Part shown: positions 10,106 to 18,179 of the stretch, piece by piece
Position numbering within the stretch: the first letter of the stretch is position 1
Layout of the letters: every line of letters starts with the position of its first letter
Source: Nitratireductor luteus
Lineage (GTDB): Bacteria; Pseudomonadota; Alphaproteobacteria; Rhizobiales; Rhizobiaceae
Direction of reading: 5' to 3'
DNA: 64,000 nucleotides
NCBI RefSeq assembly: GCF_026162365.1
Contig: NZ_JAOANW010000009.1
Coordinates: 62,001-126,000, forward strand
The notes under the pieces: model-generated
What the model saw: the letters and a program-made list of their open reading frames with translations, nothing else
The model's database searches: none
What the model was told of the DNA's origin: nothing
Translations under genes and position numbers: made by a program

Positions 10106-10355
10106 GCGGAGGATGGCAGACCAACCGAAGTGGTCATTCCGCGCTGGACGAATGCCAATCCTGAGAAAATCTACCGCGAGCAACCTTTCGGGACTATCTC
10201 TCGACGTTCAAGCAATTTGAGGGCTATAAATTGCCCACGCGCGTCGAAGGGGGAAATCTCTTCGGCACCGAAGACTACTTCCCATTTGACAAGGCGGAAG
10301 TGAGCGCCATCGACCACCTTCAGAGAACGGTTGACCAGCGTCAGCATCATCAATG
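10088..10355 (+). pseudogene. DUF6544-like protein, frameshifted C-terminal fragment
   Basis: One frame gives LAEDGRPTEVVIPRWTNANP and KIYREQPF up to about 10193. After a one-base shift it continues FRDYLSTFKQFEGYKLPTRV, EGGNLFGTEDYFPFDKAEV and a stop at 10353-10355. The DGRP...R.....F.....G..LPT..E.GN..GT..YFPF pattern resembles the tail of DUF6544 proteins. The assignment is from memory of the pattern; the frameshift and missing N-terminus are directly visible. Confidence 0.45.
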
Positions 10356-10751
10356 ATGACTTCGCGGCTCCGCGAAGCTCGGATCTCACCCGGCCTCACC
10401 ATCGTCAAATCCGGTGCGCGGGACGTGCTTGAGGAGGGAACGCTTGACGTATTCCTGCCTGAAGATCAGCATGTCGAACGCTTGACAAGCGCCTTGAGAC
10501 GCTTGTCGTCCGACCATGCCTTACACGAAAAGCGGGCAAGAGGGCACTCGCAGTATTAGAAAAGTATTCGATGTCGCGAATACTCAAACTTTAGGATCTG
10601 ACGTTGCGCGGAGCTATAAGCGCCGAACAAAGCGAGTTAGCCTGCAACGGAAGAATGGCGGTCGATCAACTTCCCTGCAGGAGGAACAGATGTACTCGCT
10701 GACAGAGCCCAAGCTCCCGATACATGTGCGGCTGCTCCCGTTGAGGATCAC
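10356..10751. other. Intergenic remnant zone before asnB
   Basis: 396 bp. Bases 10353-10559 can be read as a 68-residue open frame (beginning MTSRLREARISPG), but it lacks a ribosome binding site and resembles nothing I know; it may be further decayed sequence. The remainder should carry the promoter of the asparagine synthetase gene, but no convincing -35/-10 pair or operator stands out. Confidence 0.35.
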
Positions 10752-12755
10752 ATGTGCGGGATTGTAGGGTTCTGGGGACACCATCGCCATGCCCATGTCC
10801 TGGCGCAAGATATGGCATCGCGCATCGCACACCGTGGTCCGAATACAAGCGGAGTTTGGAGTGACGAACATGCGGGCGTGACATTGGCACACCGGCGGCT
10901 AGCGATCGTAGATCTCTCACCTGCAGGTTTCCAGCCGATGGTCAGCCGGGACGGACGGTTCGTGCTAACCTACAATGGAGAACTATATAACCACCAGGAG
11001 ATTCGTGCTGCCTTGATCACTCAAGGACCGATTGCCTGGCGCGGGAGTTCAGACACAGAGACACTGCTGGAGGCCGTTTCCACCTGGGGCCTGGAAACTG
11101 CGCTTGGTCGCTGTAACGGAATGTTTGCTTTCGCTCTGTGGGACCGCGCCAGCCGCGAGTTGCATCTCGCCCGCGACAGAATGGGCGAGAAGCCGCTATA
11201 CTGGGGCAAGATCGGCTCCGACTTCGTTTTCGCATCCGAATTGAAGGCGCTACACGCGCATCCCGGTTGGACCGGAGAGGTCGACCGCGATGCTGTGGCC
11301 CTGTTCCTTCGCCACGACTATGTCCCCAGTCCCTATTGCATTCACAAAGGAATTCAGAAGTTGCCGGCGGCGCACTGGCTCACGGTGTCCCAGGCCGGCA
11401 AGTGCGTATCAGAACCAAAAAGTTATTGGTCCCTCGAAGAGGTCGTCGAACGTGGCGGCACGACCCCTTTCCTCGGCGACGAGGTTGCCGCGACTGATAA
11501 GCTCGAGAGTCTTATGAAGGATGCGGTCAAGCTCCGGATGATGGCCGACGTTCCATTGGGCGCCTTCCTTTCAGGCGGCTACGATTCGTCAACGGTCGTT
11601 GCGCTTATGCAAGCGCAATCTGATCGTCCCGTACAGACCTTCACAATCGGATATCACGAGAAAAGTTACAACGAGGCCGAGCACGCAAAGGCCATCGCCG
11701 CACACCTCGGTACCGACCATACGGAACTCTATGTGACTTCAGAGGATGCTCGCGCCGTTATCCCCGAACTGCCGCGCATCTGGGATGAACCCTTCTCGGA
11801 TTCCTCGCAGATTCCTACACTGTTGGTTAGTCGCCTTGCCCGCCGTGACGTTACAGTTAGTCTCTCAGGAGACGGCGGAGATGAGCTGTTCTGCGGATAC
11901 GGCAGATATCAGCTGGCCCACAACATGTGGTCGTGGCTTCGGCTGCTACCCTACCCGCTACGGCAGGGCGTCAGCGCCTTCTTGGAGAGGGTTCCCCCAC
12001 ATCTGGCAGATGGAGCAATGTCAGTATTGCCCCCCAATCTGCGCATCAAGGCGTTCGGAGATCGCCTTGCGAAACTGGCAGCCATACTGAATAGCGAGCG
12101 CCGGGAGCTGTTCTACAGGTCCCTTGTTTCGCACACCCATCGTCCTGAGACACTTGTGCGGAACGCGGTTGAGCCATGGACACTTCTTTCCGAACCGTCG
12201 GCATGGCCGGTACTTACAGAATTTCGTGATCAGATGATGTACATCGATTCCAAGATGTACCTGACCGACGACATTTTGACAAAATTGGACAGAGCAAGCA
12301 TGGCTGTAAGTCTTGAGTCCCGCGTGCCCCTTCTTGATCACCGCTTGGTGGAGTTCGCCTGGTCCCTGCCAATACAGTTCAAGCACCGCCGAGGTCAGCC
12401 GAAATGGATCCTGCGTGAGGTGTTGAGCCGATATGTGCCACGAACGCTGACGGAACGCCCAAAGATGGGGTTTCGCGTTCCAATTGAAGAATGGTTGAGA
12501 GGGCCGCTCCGCGACTGGGCCGAGTCGCTGCTGTCGGAAGACCGACTTAGGCGGGAAGGCTTCTTCTCGCCCTCCGAAGTTCGGACGATGTGGCAAGAAA
12601 ACCAGGCCGGCGCGCGCCGATGGCATTCACAGTTGTGGAATATCCTCATGTTCCAGGCCTGGCAGGACAGCATCAGCGAAACCTGGACGCGAGGCCCTGC
12701 CTTGGCTGATCAAACGAAGAGCATGAGCAGCGGTGGTGGCGCACGCTCGCAGTGA
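10752..12755 (+). CDS. asnB: Asparagine synthase (glutamine-hydrolysing)
   Basis: 667-residue amidotransferase converting aspartate, ATP and glutamine to asparagine. Cys2 (MCGIVGFWG) becomes the N-terminal nucleophile of the class II glutaminase domain (about 1-200; RIAHRGPN, NGELYN). The synthetase domain follows, with pyrophosphate loop LSGGYDSSTV (canonical SGG-DSS) near 272-281 and LSGDGGDELFCGYGRY near 372-387. GAGG precedes the start. The closest type is the AsnB/Asn_synthase form often found in polysaccharide clusters, but no such cluster is present. It stands alone between a remnant zone and an unrelated regulator, with a codon mix (AGT, TTA, CTA) less biased than its neighbours, consistent with acquisition. 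Confidence 0.9.
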   Translation: MCGIVGFWGHHRHAHVLAQDMASRIAHRGPNTSGVWSDEHAGVTLAHRRLAIVDLSPAGFQPMVSRDGRFVLTYNGELYNHQEIRAALITQGPIAWRGSSDTETLLEAVSTWGLETALGRCNGMFAFALWDRASRELHLARDRMGEKPLYWGKIGSDFVFASELKALHAHPGWTGEVDRDAVALFLRHDYVPSPYCIHKGIQKLPAAHWLTVSQAGKCVSEPKSYWSLEEVVERGGTTPFLGDEVAATDKLESLMKDAVKLRMMADVPLGAFLSGGYDSSTVVALMQAQSDRPVQTFTIGYHEKSYNEAEHAKAIAAHLGTDHTELYVTSEDARAVIPELPRIWDEPFSDSSQIPTLLVSRLARRDVTVSLSGDGGDELFCGYGRYQLAHNMWSWLRLLPYPLRQGVSAFLERVPPHLADGAMSVLPPNLRIKAFGDRLAKLAAILNSERRELFYRSLVSHTHRPETLVRNAVEPWTLLSEPSAWPVLTEFRDQMMYIDSKMYLTDDILTKLDRASMAVSLESRVPLLDHRLVEFAWSLPIQFKHRRGQPKWILREVLSRYVPRTLTERPKMGFRVPIEEWLRGPLRDWAESLLSEDRLRREGFFSPSEVRTMWQENQAGARRWHSQLWNILMFQAWQDSISETWTRGPALADQTKSMSSGGGARSQ

Positions 12756-13004
12756 TTGTACTCACCAGGAGGGCCAGAGCGAGGATTCGCGGGAACACCA
12801 GAAAGAACATTCTATTTATTTTTATCGATAAATTGCATTTTTAACATATTAGATCAGGTAATGAGCGCCATGCGGTAGATGGAACCTCATTGCACGGGCT
12901 TGCGGCTCATTTGATCTTTCTGTGCCCGGACCGAAAGGACCGTACGAGCATTGCCTGCATGATCGGAATGCCGCGATGAGCTGGAAGCCAGCGCCGGCAG
13001 AAGC

Positions 13005-13727
13005 TCATTCGAACTGTTTGCCGGCGATGTCCGGCTCCATCAGATGCCGTTCCACGGCGCGCAAATGGCGGTACATGGCTTGGCTGGCGCCGTCGAGATC
13101 CCGCTGCTCGATGGCCGTCACGATGCGGTCGTGTTCGGCGAAGGAATGATGGTCGGACGGCGGCCGGTCGGTATTCGAGCGCAGCAAGCCCCAGACTACC
13201 GCGCGCCGGACGGCGTTGAGCGCGTCAAACAGCGCCAGGAGCAGCCGGTTGTTCGCTGCTTCCGCAAGGCAGCGATGCAACTCATTGTCTGCCGTTTCAT
13301 ACTGCCGCCAGGTCGCCGCCTGATGCGTGCGTCGAATGCAGCGGCGCAAAGCCTCGATGTGCTTCGATGTGGCGTTGAGCGCCGCCTCGCGGGCGATAAT
13401 GGGCTCGATCAGCAGCCGTGTGCGCATCACCTCAGCCGGATTCGTCTCCCGGTCGATGTCTGAAAGGCTCATGACCTCCGCCTTGCGTGCGCCGGTGAAA
13501 GTACCCTTGCCCACATGGCGCCAAAGCTGCCCCTCCGCTTCAAGCGTCGCCAGCGCCTTGCGCAGATCGCCACGCGAAACGCCAAGGATTTCACACAGTT
13601 CGCGCTCCGCCGGCAGCCGCGTATCAGGTGGGAAATCGTGCCGGGTGAGCCAGGCACGCAGTTGGACAAGCGTCGCGTCGTGGGCGTCATCCCTGATGGC
13701 TTCTTCGGTCTCGATCTGCCCGCGCAA
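13005..13727 (-). CDS. GntR-family regulator, FadR/FCD subfamily
   Basis: 240-residue repressor-type protein with an N-terminal winged helix (about 15-80; RLPAERELCEILGVSRGDLRKALATLEAEGQL) and a C-terminal all-helical FCD ligand domain (about 100-225). The start is a TTG at 13725-13727 with AGGAG 6 nt upstream; no better ATG exists. It is divergent from the ABC transporter operon beginning at 13950. Two palindromic sites built on ACCAAT/ATTGGT in the intergenic region are likely its operators, suggesting it controls itself and the transporter. Confidence 0.87.
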   Translation of the reverse strand: MRGQIETEEAIRDDAHDATLVQLRAWLTRHDFPPDTRLPAERELCEILGVSRGDLRKALATLEAEGQLWRHVGKGTFTGARKAEVMSLSDIDRETNPAEVMRTRLLIEPIIAREAALNATSKHIEALRRCIRRTHQAATWRQYETADNELHRCLAEAANNRLLLALFDALNAVRRAVVWGLLRSNTDRPPSDHHSFAEHDRIVTAIEQRDLDGASQAMYRHLRAVERHLMEPDIAGKQFE

Positions 13728-13751
13728 CCGGCTCTCCTTTGTTGTAGCTTG

Positions 13752-13766
13752 ACCAATTTCATTGGT
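13752..13766. promoter_or_regulatory. Candidate operator 1 of the divergent GntR regulator
   Basis: Perfect inverted repeat ACCAAT-TTC-ATTGGT, 25 nt upstream of the GntR start codon. A related half-matching copy, ACCAATCTCATG, lies at 13843-13854. Dyads of this size are typical FadR-subfamily operators; binding is inferred. Confidence 0.6.
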
Positions 13767-13865
13767 TTAACGATCAACTTAGGTGCATCTTTAGGCCAAG
13801 TCAAATGCACTTTCACACAGCCTTCGGCGCCATTGACATCTAACCAATCTCATGTTTTTATTTAA

Positions 13866-13881
13866 CCAATATATATATTGG
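13866..13881. promoter_or_regulatory. Candidate operator 2: 16-bp palindrome before the ABC transporter operon
   Basis: CCAATATATATATTGG is a perfect palindrome, extended outward to TAACC...GGCTA with one mismatch. It shares the CCAAT/ATTGG arms with the 13752-13766 site but has a longer centre. It sits 68 nt before the binding-protein start, near where RNA polymerase would bind, so it fits repression of the transporter operon. Confidence 0.55.
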
Positions 13882-13949
13882 CTAAGCCTCAGCGACTTGG
13901 CTATGGAGGCGCAGGCATATGTTGCCGGCGAACACGGGAGGAAAATTCA

Positions 13950-14942
13950 ATGACACTGACACGTAGAATGTTTTCCGTCTTGGCAGGTGCGGCGGCCCTT
14001 GCCGCCGCCAGCCTTGGCGCACCATCGGACTCTTCGGCGCAGGACAAGCCGATCCGCGTCGCCATGGGCGATATAGCCAGCGTCGAAAGCCTCGGCCTGC
14101 TGATCGCCATGGAGCGCGCCAAGGAACGCGGCGTTCCCATGGAACTCACTTTCTTCAATTCCGAGGATGTCGCCACGCAGGCCGTCGTTGGCGGACAGGC
14201 CGATGTCGGCGTCGGCGCGCCCTATGCCTTCATCCAGAATTCCAACGCGCCGATCCGCATGTTTTTCCGCATGAGTACGCTGCTCTTCTTCCCGGTGGTA
14301 AACTCCGAGGTCTATTCCGGCTGGAAGGATCTCGACGGCGAGGAAGTCACTGTTCATTCGCGCGGTTCCGGCACAGAGGCGTTGATGCGGTTGATGGAAG
14401 GCATCCACGGCATCAAATACTCCAACATCAGCTATGTTCCCGGCTCGGAAGTGCGCGCCGGTGCCATGCTACAAGGCACGATCAACGCGACCATTGTCGA
14501 TGCGGCGGCATTTCGCCTGCTGCAGGAAAAAGGTGGCGCAAAGTTCGCTCGGCTACCGGTCGAGGGTGTCGACGCCACCGATGAAGCACTTTACGGAAAC
14601 ATCGATTTTCTCGAGCAACGCGGCGACGACGTAGCGGTGTTCGTCGAGGAGCTTTTGCGCACCTGGAAGGACATCAACGACAATCCGGCGATCGTCGCCG
14701 AACTGCGCAAACAATACGATCTCCTGCCCGATCTGCCGGACGAGGCGGCGGCCGACATCGAAAATTACTACAGAGAGGCCGCCGAGAGCGGTGTCTATCC
14801 GACCGACGGCGGTTCACCGGATGATGCGCGCGATGATGTGGCGTTCCTTGCGGCCGCCGGTCAGGTGAAGGAACCAGGCGATAATTTCGATCCGACGCAG
14901 TATTGGAGCTTCGACGCACTCGAGGCGGCACGCCAGCGGTGA
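13950..14942 (+). CDS. NitT/Tau-type ABC transporter substrate-binding protein
   Basis: 330-residue periplasmic receptor of the NMT1/SsuA-like class. The signal peptide begins MTLTRRMFSVLAGAAALAAAS, with a twin arginine that could direct Tat or Sec export, and cleavage is likely near SSAQ. The mature part shows the class pattern VGGQADVGVGAPYAFIQ. The start was set at 13950 because GGGAGG lies 8-9 nt upstream. It heads an operon with two permeases and an ATPase. The ligand is unknown; this class imports sulfonates, nitrate, bicarbonate, aromatic acids and pyrimidine precursors. The terminal FAH-family hydrolase suggests an acylpyruvate-forming or aromatic compound. Confidence 0.82.
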   Translation: MTLTRRMFSVLAGAAALAAASLGAPSDSSAQDKPIRVAMGDIASVESLGLLIAMERAKERGVPMELTFFNSEDVATQAVVGGQADVGVGAPYAFIQNSNAPIRMFFRMSTLLFFPVVNSEVYSGWKDLDGEEVTVHSRGSGTEALMRLMEGIHGIKYSNISYVPGSEVRAGAMLQGTINATIVDAAAFRLLQEKGGAKFARLPVEGVDATDEALYGNIDFLEQRGDDVAVFVEELLRTWKDINDNPAIVAELRKQYDLLPDLPDEAAADIENYYREAAESGVYPTDGGSPDDARDDVAFLAAAGQVKEPGDNFDPTQYWSFDALEAARQR

Positions 14943-15015
14943 TTAGCGTTCGGCGCGGCTGTCGTGGCGGCCGCGCCCCTCACTGGCTTCCCGGCGCAAC
15001 TGGATCGGAACTGGC

Positions 15016-15843
15016 ATGTCGTTGACGCACACTGCAGAAAAACGGATCGGGGCAGCACGCGCCGATGCACCGGGCCTCATCAGATGGCTCAGCGAGTTCA
15101 CACTGATATGGAAGATCCTTTCGATCGCCCTCTTCGCCGGCGCGTGGGAGTTGGCAGGCCGCTCGGGCTTTAATTTCTCTTTCCCTACCTTCTCCGACAC
15201 CGTGGCCGCCCTTTGGGAGATGGCAGTGGACGGATCGCTCGGCGCGGCTTATCTGCGCACGCTCGAGCCACTGGTAATCGGTCTCGCCTTCTCGCTCATT
15301 GTCGGCATTTCCGCCGGCATCGCCATGGGTCTGCGCCACGACGTAGAATGGTTCAGCCTGCCGATCTTCATCGTCATGCAGGCAGCGCCCATGGCCGCCT
15401 TGATCCCGCTTGTCACCTTCGTCTATGGCATCGGCCTGACCGCCAAGGTGCTGGCGGTGGTCATGCTTGCCATGCCGGTGATCACCATCAACAGCTACAA
15501 GGCCGTTCGCAACGTGCCGCCGTCGCTCGTCTCCATGTGCCATTCCTTCATGGGCAGCCGGCAACAGCAGATCCTTCACATTATCATTCCAGCGGCCAGC
15601 CCCATGATGTTCGCCGGCCTGAGGCTCGGAGTGGCCGAAGGCTTTTCCGGCGTCGTGCTGGCCGAACTCCTCATCACGCCCACCGGCATCGGCGACCTCA
15701 TCACCTTCCATCGCTCGATCGCCAATTTCGCCCACATGTACGCCACTATCGTTTCCATCGTTCTCTTCGCCATTGTCACCGTCGGTTCACTGCAATGGCT
15801 TGAAACGGCGCTGTTCCGGCCCGAAAAGCGGAGTTCACAATGA
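15016..15843 (+). CDS. NitT/Tau-type ABC transporter permease 1
   Basis: 275-residue inner-membrane protein with about six hydrophobic segments, the first at residues 30-50 (FTLIWKILSIALFAGAWELAG). The cytoplasmic coupling loop near residues 175-205 (MCHSFMGSRQQQILHIIIP) occupies the EAA position. Its stop overlaps the ATPase start (ATGA). Confidence 0.85.
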   Translation: MSLTHTAEKRIGAARADAPGLIRWLSEFTLIWKILSIALFAGAWELAGRSGFNFSFPTFSDTVAALWEMAVDGSLGAAYLRTLEPLVIGLAFSLIVGISAGIAMGLRHDVEWFSLPIFIVMQAAPMAALIPLVTFVYGIGLTAKVLAVVMLAMPVITINSYKAVRNVPPSLVSMCHSFMGSRQQQILHIIIPAASPMMFAGLRLGVAEGFSGVVLAELLITPTGIGDLITFHRSIANFAHMYATIVSIVLFAIVTVGSLQWLETALFRPEKRSSQ

Positions 15844-16646
15844 GCATTGCCATGCAGATCGAAACTGAAAACGCCGTGCCCGCCGCATCGAACCCGATCA
15901 TCGAGGTGAAGGGCATCTCCAAGATCTATGGCAGCGACATCGTGGCGTTGGAAAACATCGACTTGGCGTTCGAGGAGGGACAGCTCACAAGCCTGCTCGG
16001 CCCTTCCGGGTGCGGCAAGACAACCCTTTTGAAGATTGTCGCTGGTCTCTTGAAGCCTAGCCATGGCGAAATCCTGGTCAAAGGCAAAAAGGTCCACGGA
16101 CCAGGGCCGGAACGAGCCTTTGTCTTTCAGGACTTTGCTCTGATGCCTTGGGCCAATGTCATGCAGAACGTCGCTTTCGGCTTGAAAATGCAGGGCGTCG
16201 GCAAGGCCGCGCGCGAAGATACCGCACGCCACTATATTAGCGAGGTGGGCCTCTCCGGATTCGAGCAGAAATTTCCGCATCAACTGTCTGGCGGCATGCG
16301 CCAGCGCGTCGGCCTCGCGCGGGCGCTTGCGGTCAATGCCGACGTTCTCTTGATGGACGAACCGTTCTCGGCGGTCGACGAGCAGACGCGGCGCAAGTTT
16401 CAGGAAGACCTGATGCGGCTGCGCGAAGTGGAGAAGAAGACCTTCCTCTTCGTCACTCATTCGATTGAAGAAGCCGTCTATGTGTCCGACCGCATCGTGC
16501 TTCTGTCGCCGCGTCCCGGCCGGGTCAGCCAGATCATCGATCCGGATATTCCCCAGGATATCGGCCCCGACGAACTACGCCGCAACGATGTCTATCTCGA
16601 TACGGTCGAGAGCATCTGGCACGGCATCAAGAAGTATGTGGAGTAG
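15840..16646 (+). CDS. NitT/Tau-type ABC transporter ATP-binding protein
   Basis: 268-residue ATPase with Walker [14 protein letters not shown] (about 53-65), signature LSGGMRQRVGLARAL (about 147-161) and Walker B DVLLMDEPFSAVDEQTR (about 167-183). It lies between the two permease genes and overlaps the first, so the operon order is receptor, permease, ATPase, permease. Confidence 0.9.
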   Translation: MSIAMQIETENAVPAASNPIIEVKGISKIYGSDIVALENIDLAFEEGQLTSLLGPSGCGKTTLLKIVAGLLKPSHGEILVKGKKVHGPGPERAFVFQDFALMPWANVMQNVAFGLKMQGVGKAAREDTARHYISEVGLSGFEQKFPHQLSGGMRQRVGLARALAVNADVLLMDEPFSAVDEQTRRKFQEDLMRLREVEKKTFLFVTHSIEEAVYVSDRIVLLSPRPGRVSQIIDPDIPQDIGPDELRRNDVYLDTVESIWHGIKKYVE

Positions 16647-16649
16647 ACG

Positions 16650-17402
16650 ATGACCCTGTTGGGATACCGCGTGCCGATGATGGCCGCGCTGCTAGTCTGG
16701 GTGGTCGTCTGGGAGATCATCGGCCGGTTCGACCTGCTTCTTCTCTTCCCGCCCTTCACCGAGGTGTTGATGGCGCTGGGTGATGTAGTGACGTCACGCA
16801 GCTTCGCCGAGGCGATACGTATCACCGCCCTCTCCTATGCGTGCGGATTGGCGCTGGCAATTGCTGTCGGCGTTCCGCTGGGCTTGCTGATGGGTCTGGT
16901 GCCGGCCGCCGACAAGATGCTCAATATATGGGTGAATACCTTCCTTTCGGCGCCGCTCTCCGCCCTCGTTCCGGTTTTCATGATTCTGTTCGGCCTCGGT
17001 ACGCCGACGGTGATCGTCACGGTCTTCATGTTCGCAGTATGGATCATTGTTCTCGACACACGCGCCGGTGTGCAGAACATCTCGCCCTCGCTTATGGAAA
17101 TGGCTCACTCTTTTGGCGCTTCGCACGCAGAACGCGGCAAGATCGTTCTTCTGGCCGCCCTGCCCGAGATCCTCGCCGGCATTCGGCTCGGCATGATCCG
17201 TGGCGTCAAGGGCGTGGTGATCGGCCAGCTTCTGGTCTCGATCATCGGCGTCGGCGCGCTGTTTTCCCTCTATCAGCAGAATTTCCTCATGGCTCATTTC
17301 TGGGCGCTCATTCTGCTGCTTTTCGCCATGGCGCTCACCCTGTCCGGCCTCGTTGGCCGGCTGGAAAAGCGCATCGAATATTACGCAGGAGTCAGGAGCT
17401 AA
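16650..17402 (+). CDS. NitT/Tau-type ABC transporter permease 2
   Basis: 250-residue permease with about six membrane segments and the coupling motif MEMAHSFGASHAERGKIVLLAALPE. It starts 3 nt after the ATPase gene. It is clearly related to permease 1, and the pair probably forms a heterodimeric channel, which is less usual for this class, where one permease gene normally suffices. Confidence 0.85.
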   Translation: MTLLGYRVPMMAALLVWVVVWEIIGRFDLLLLFPPFTEVLMALGDVVTSRSFAEAIRITALSYACGLALAIAVGVPLGLLMGLVPAADKMLNIWVNTFLSAPLSALVPVFMILFGLGTPTVIVTVFMFAVWIIVLDTRAGVQNISPSLMEMAHSFGASHAERGKIVLLAALPEILAGIRLGMIRGVKGVVIGQLLVSIIGVGALFSLYQQNFLMAHFWALILLLFAMALTLSGLVGRLEKRIEYYAGVRS

Positions 17403-17405
17403 TAA

Positions 17406-18116
17406 ATGTCCGAAGCCGCCTACCAGAACGCCAATCAGTACGTGATTGCGCCACCCGCCATGGCAGTGTTGCCGGTGGAAGGAAGCGACCAGCTTTTCCC
17501 CGTCAATCGCATTTTCTGCATTGGCCGCAACTATGCAGCCCACGCGGTGGAAATGGGCCATGACCCGGACAAGGAGCCGCCCTTCTTTTTCTTTAAGCAT
17601 CCCACCAACCTGGCGGTTGGCGAAGACTTTCCCTATCCAGCCAAGACCAACGACGTGCATCACGAAATTGAGATGGTGGTGGCGCTCGCCAAGGGCGGAA
17701 CGAATATCAGCGTCGAAGACGCGCTCGACCACGTCTTCGGTTACGGCGTGGGATTGGACATGACACGGCGCGACCTGCAGGGCGAGGCCAAGAAACTGGG
17801 GCGTCCGTGGGAGGTTGGAAAATCCTTCGAGAAATCAGCACCCTGCGGCCCGCTCGTTCCTGCGTCCCGCATCGGCCATCCGACCGCGGGGGCCGTGACG
17901 CTCAATGTCAACGGTGAAAGGCGCCAGAGTGGCGATCTCAATCAGATGCTCTGGAAGGTGCCCGAGATGATCGCCATCCTGTCGCGATACTTCGAACTGC
18001 AACCAGGCGACCTGATCATGAGCGGCACGCCGGCCGGTGTCGGGCCGATCCAACGCGGCGACGTGATGCATGGCAAGGTGGCGGGCGTCGGCGAAATCAC
18101 CGTAAGGGTGATCTGA
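17406..18116 (+). CDS. Fumarylacetoacetate hydrolase family protein, fumarylpyruvate hydrolase-like
   Basis: 236-residue cytosolic metal-dependent acylpyruvase of the FAH fold. The metal-site signature is visible as HHEIEMVVAL (E-x-E) with a downstream D in GVGLDMTRRDLQ. The C-terminal motif LQPGDLIMSGTPAGVGP is classic. Overall it looks most like fumarylpyruvate hydrolase of the gentisate route (IGRNYAAHA..MG, GLDMTRRDLQ, GRPWEVGKSF), but no gentisate dioxygenase is in the window. It is the last gene of the transporter operon (3 nt gap), so it likely processes a product of the imported compound. Confidence 0.82.
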   Translation: MSEAAYQNANQYVIAPPAMAVLPVEGSDQLFPVNRIFCIGRNYAAHAVEMGHDPDKEPPFFFFKHPTNLAVGEDFPYPAKTNDVHHEIEMVVALAKGGTNISVEDALDHVFGYGVGLDMTRRDLQGEAKKLGRPWEVGKSFEKSAPCGPLVPASRIGHPTAGAVTLNVNGERRQSGDLNQMLWKVPEMIAILSRYFELQPGDLIMSGTPAGVGPIQRGDVMHGKVAGVGEITVRVI

Positions 18117-18137
18117 TCCGCACCGGCCTTTCGGAAG

Positions 18138-18164
18138 GAGTGGCGTCCCATGCGGACGCCACTC
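18138..18164. terminator. Bidirectional stem-loop between convergent genes
   Basis: Perfect 11-bp arms GAGTGGCGTCC (18138-18148) and GGACGCCACTC (18154-18164) with a 5-nt loop. It sits between the ends of the FAH gene (plus) and bhcD (minus), the position expected for a shared terminator. No strong T-tract. Confidence 0.55.
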
Positions 18165-18179
18165 GCTTCTATGCGGTGT

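Noticed and set aside
9700-10360. A functional prophage or integrative element with a tRNA attachment site
   Set aside because: Only an N-terminal integrase fragment is present, and I could find no tRNA, excisionase or direct-repeat attachment pair in the window.
10353-10559. A 68-codon open frame between the remnants and asnB
   Set aside because: No ribosome site, no resemblance to a family, and location in a decayed zone; kept only as part of the intergenic description.
17406-18116. Gentisate degradation pathway
   Set aside because: The enzyme looks like fumarylpyruvate hydrolase, but no gentisate 1,2-dioxygenase or maleylpyruvate isomerase lies nearby.
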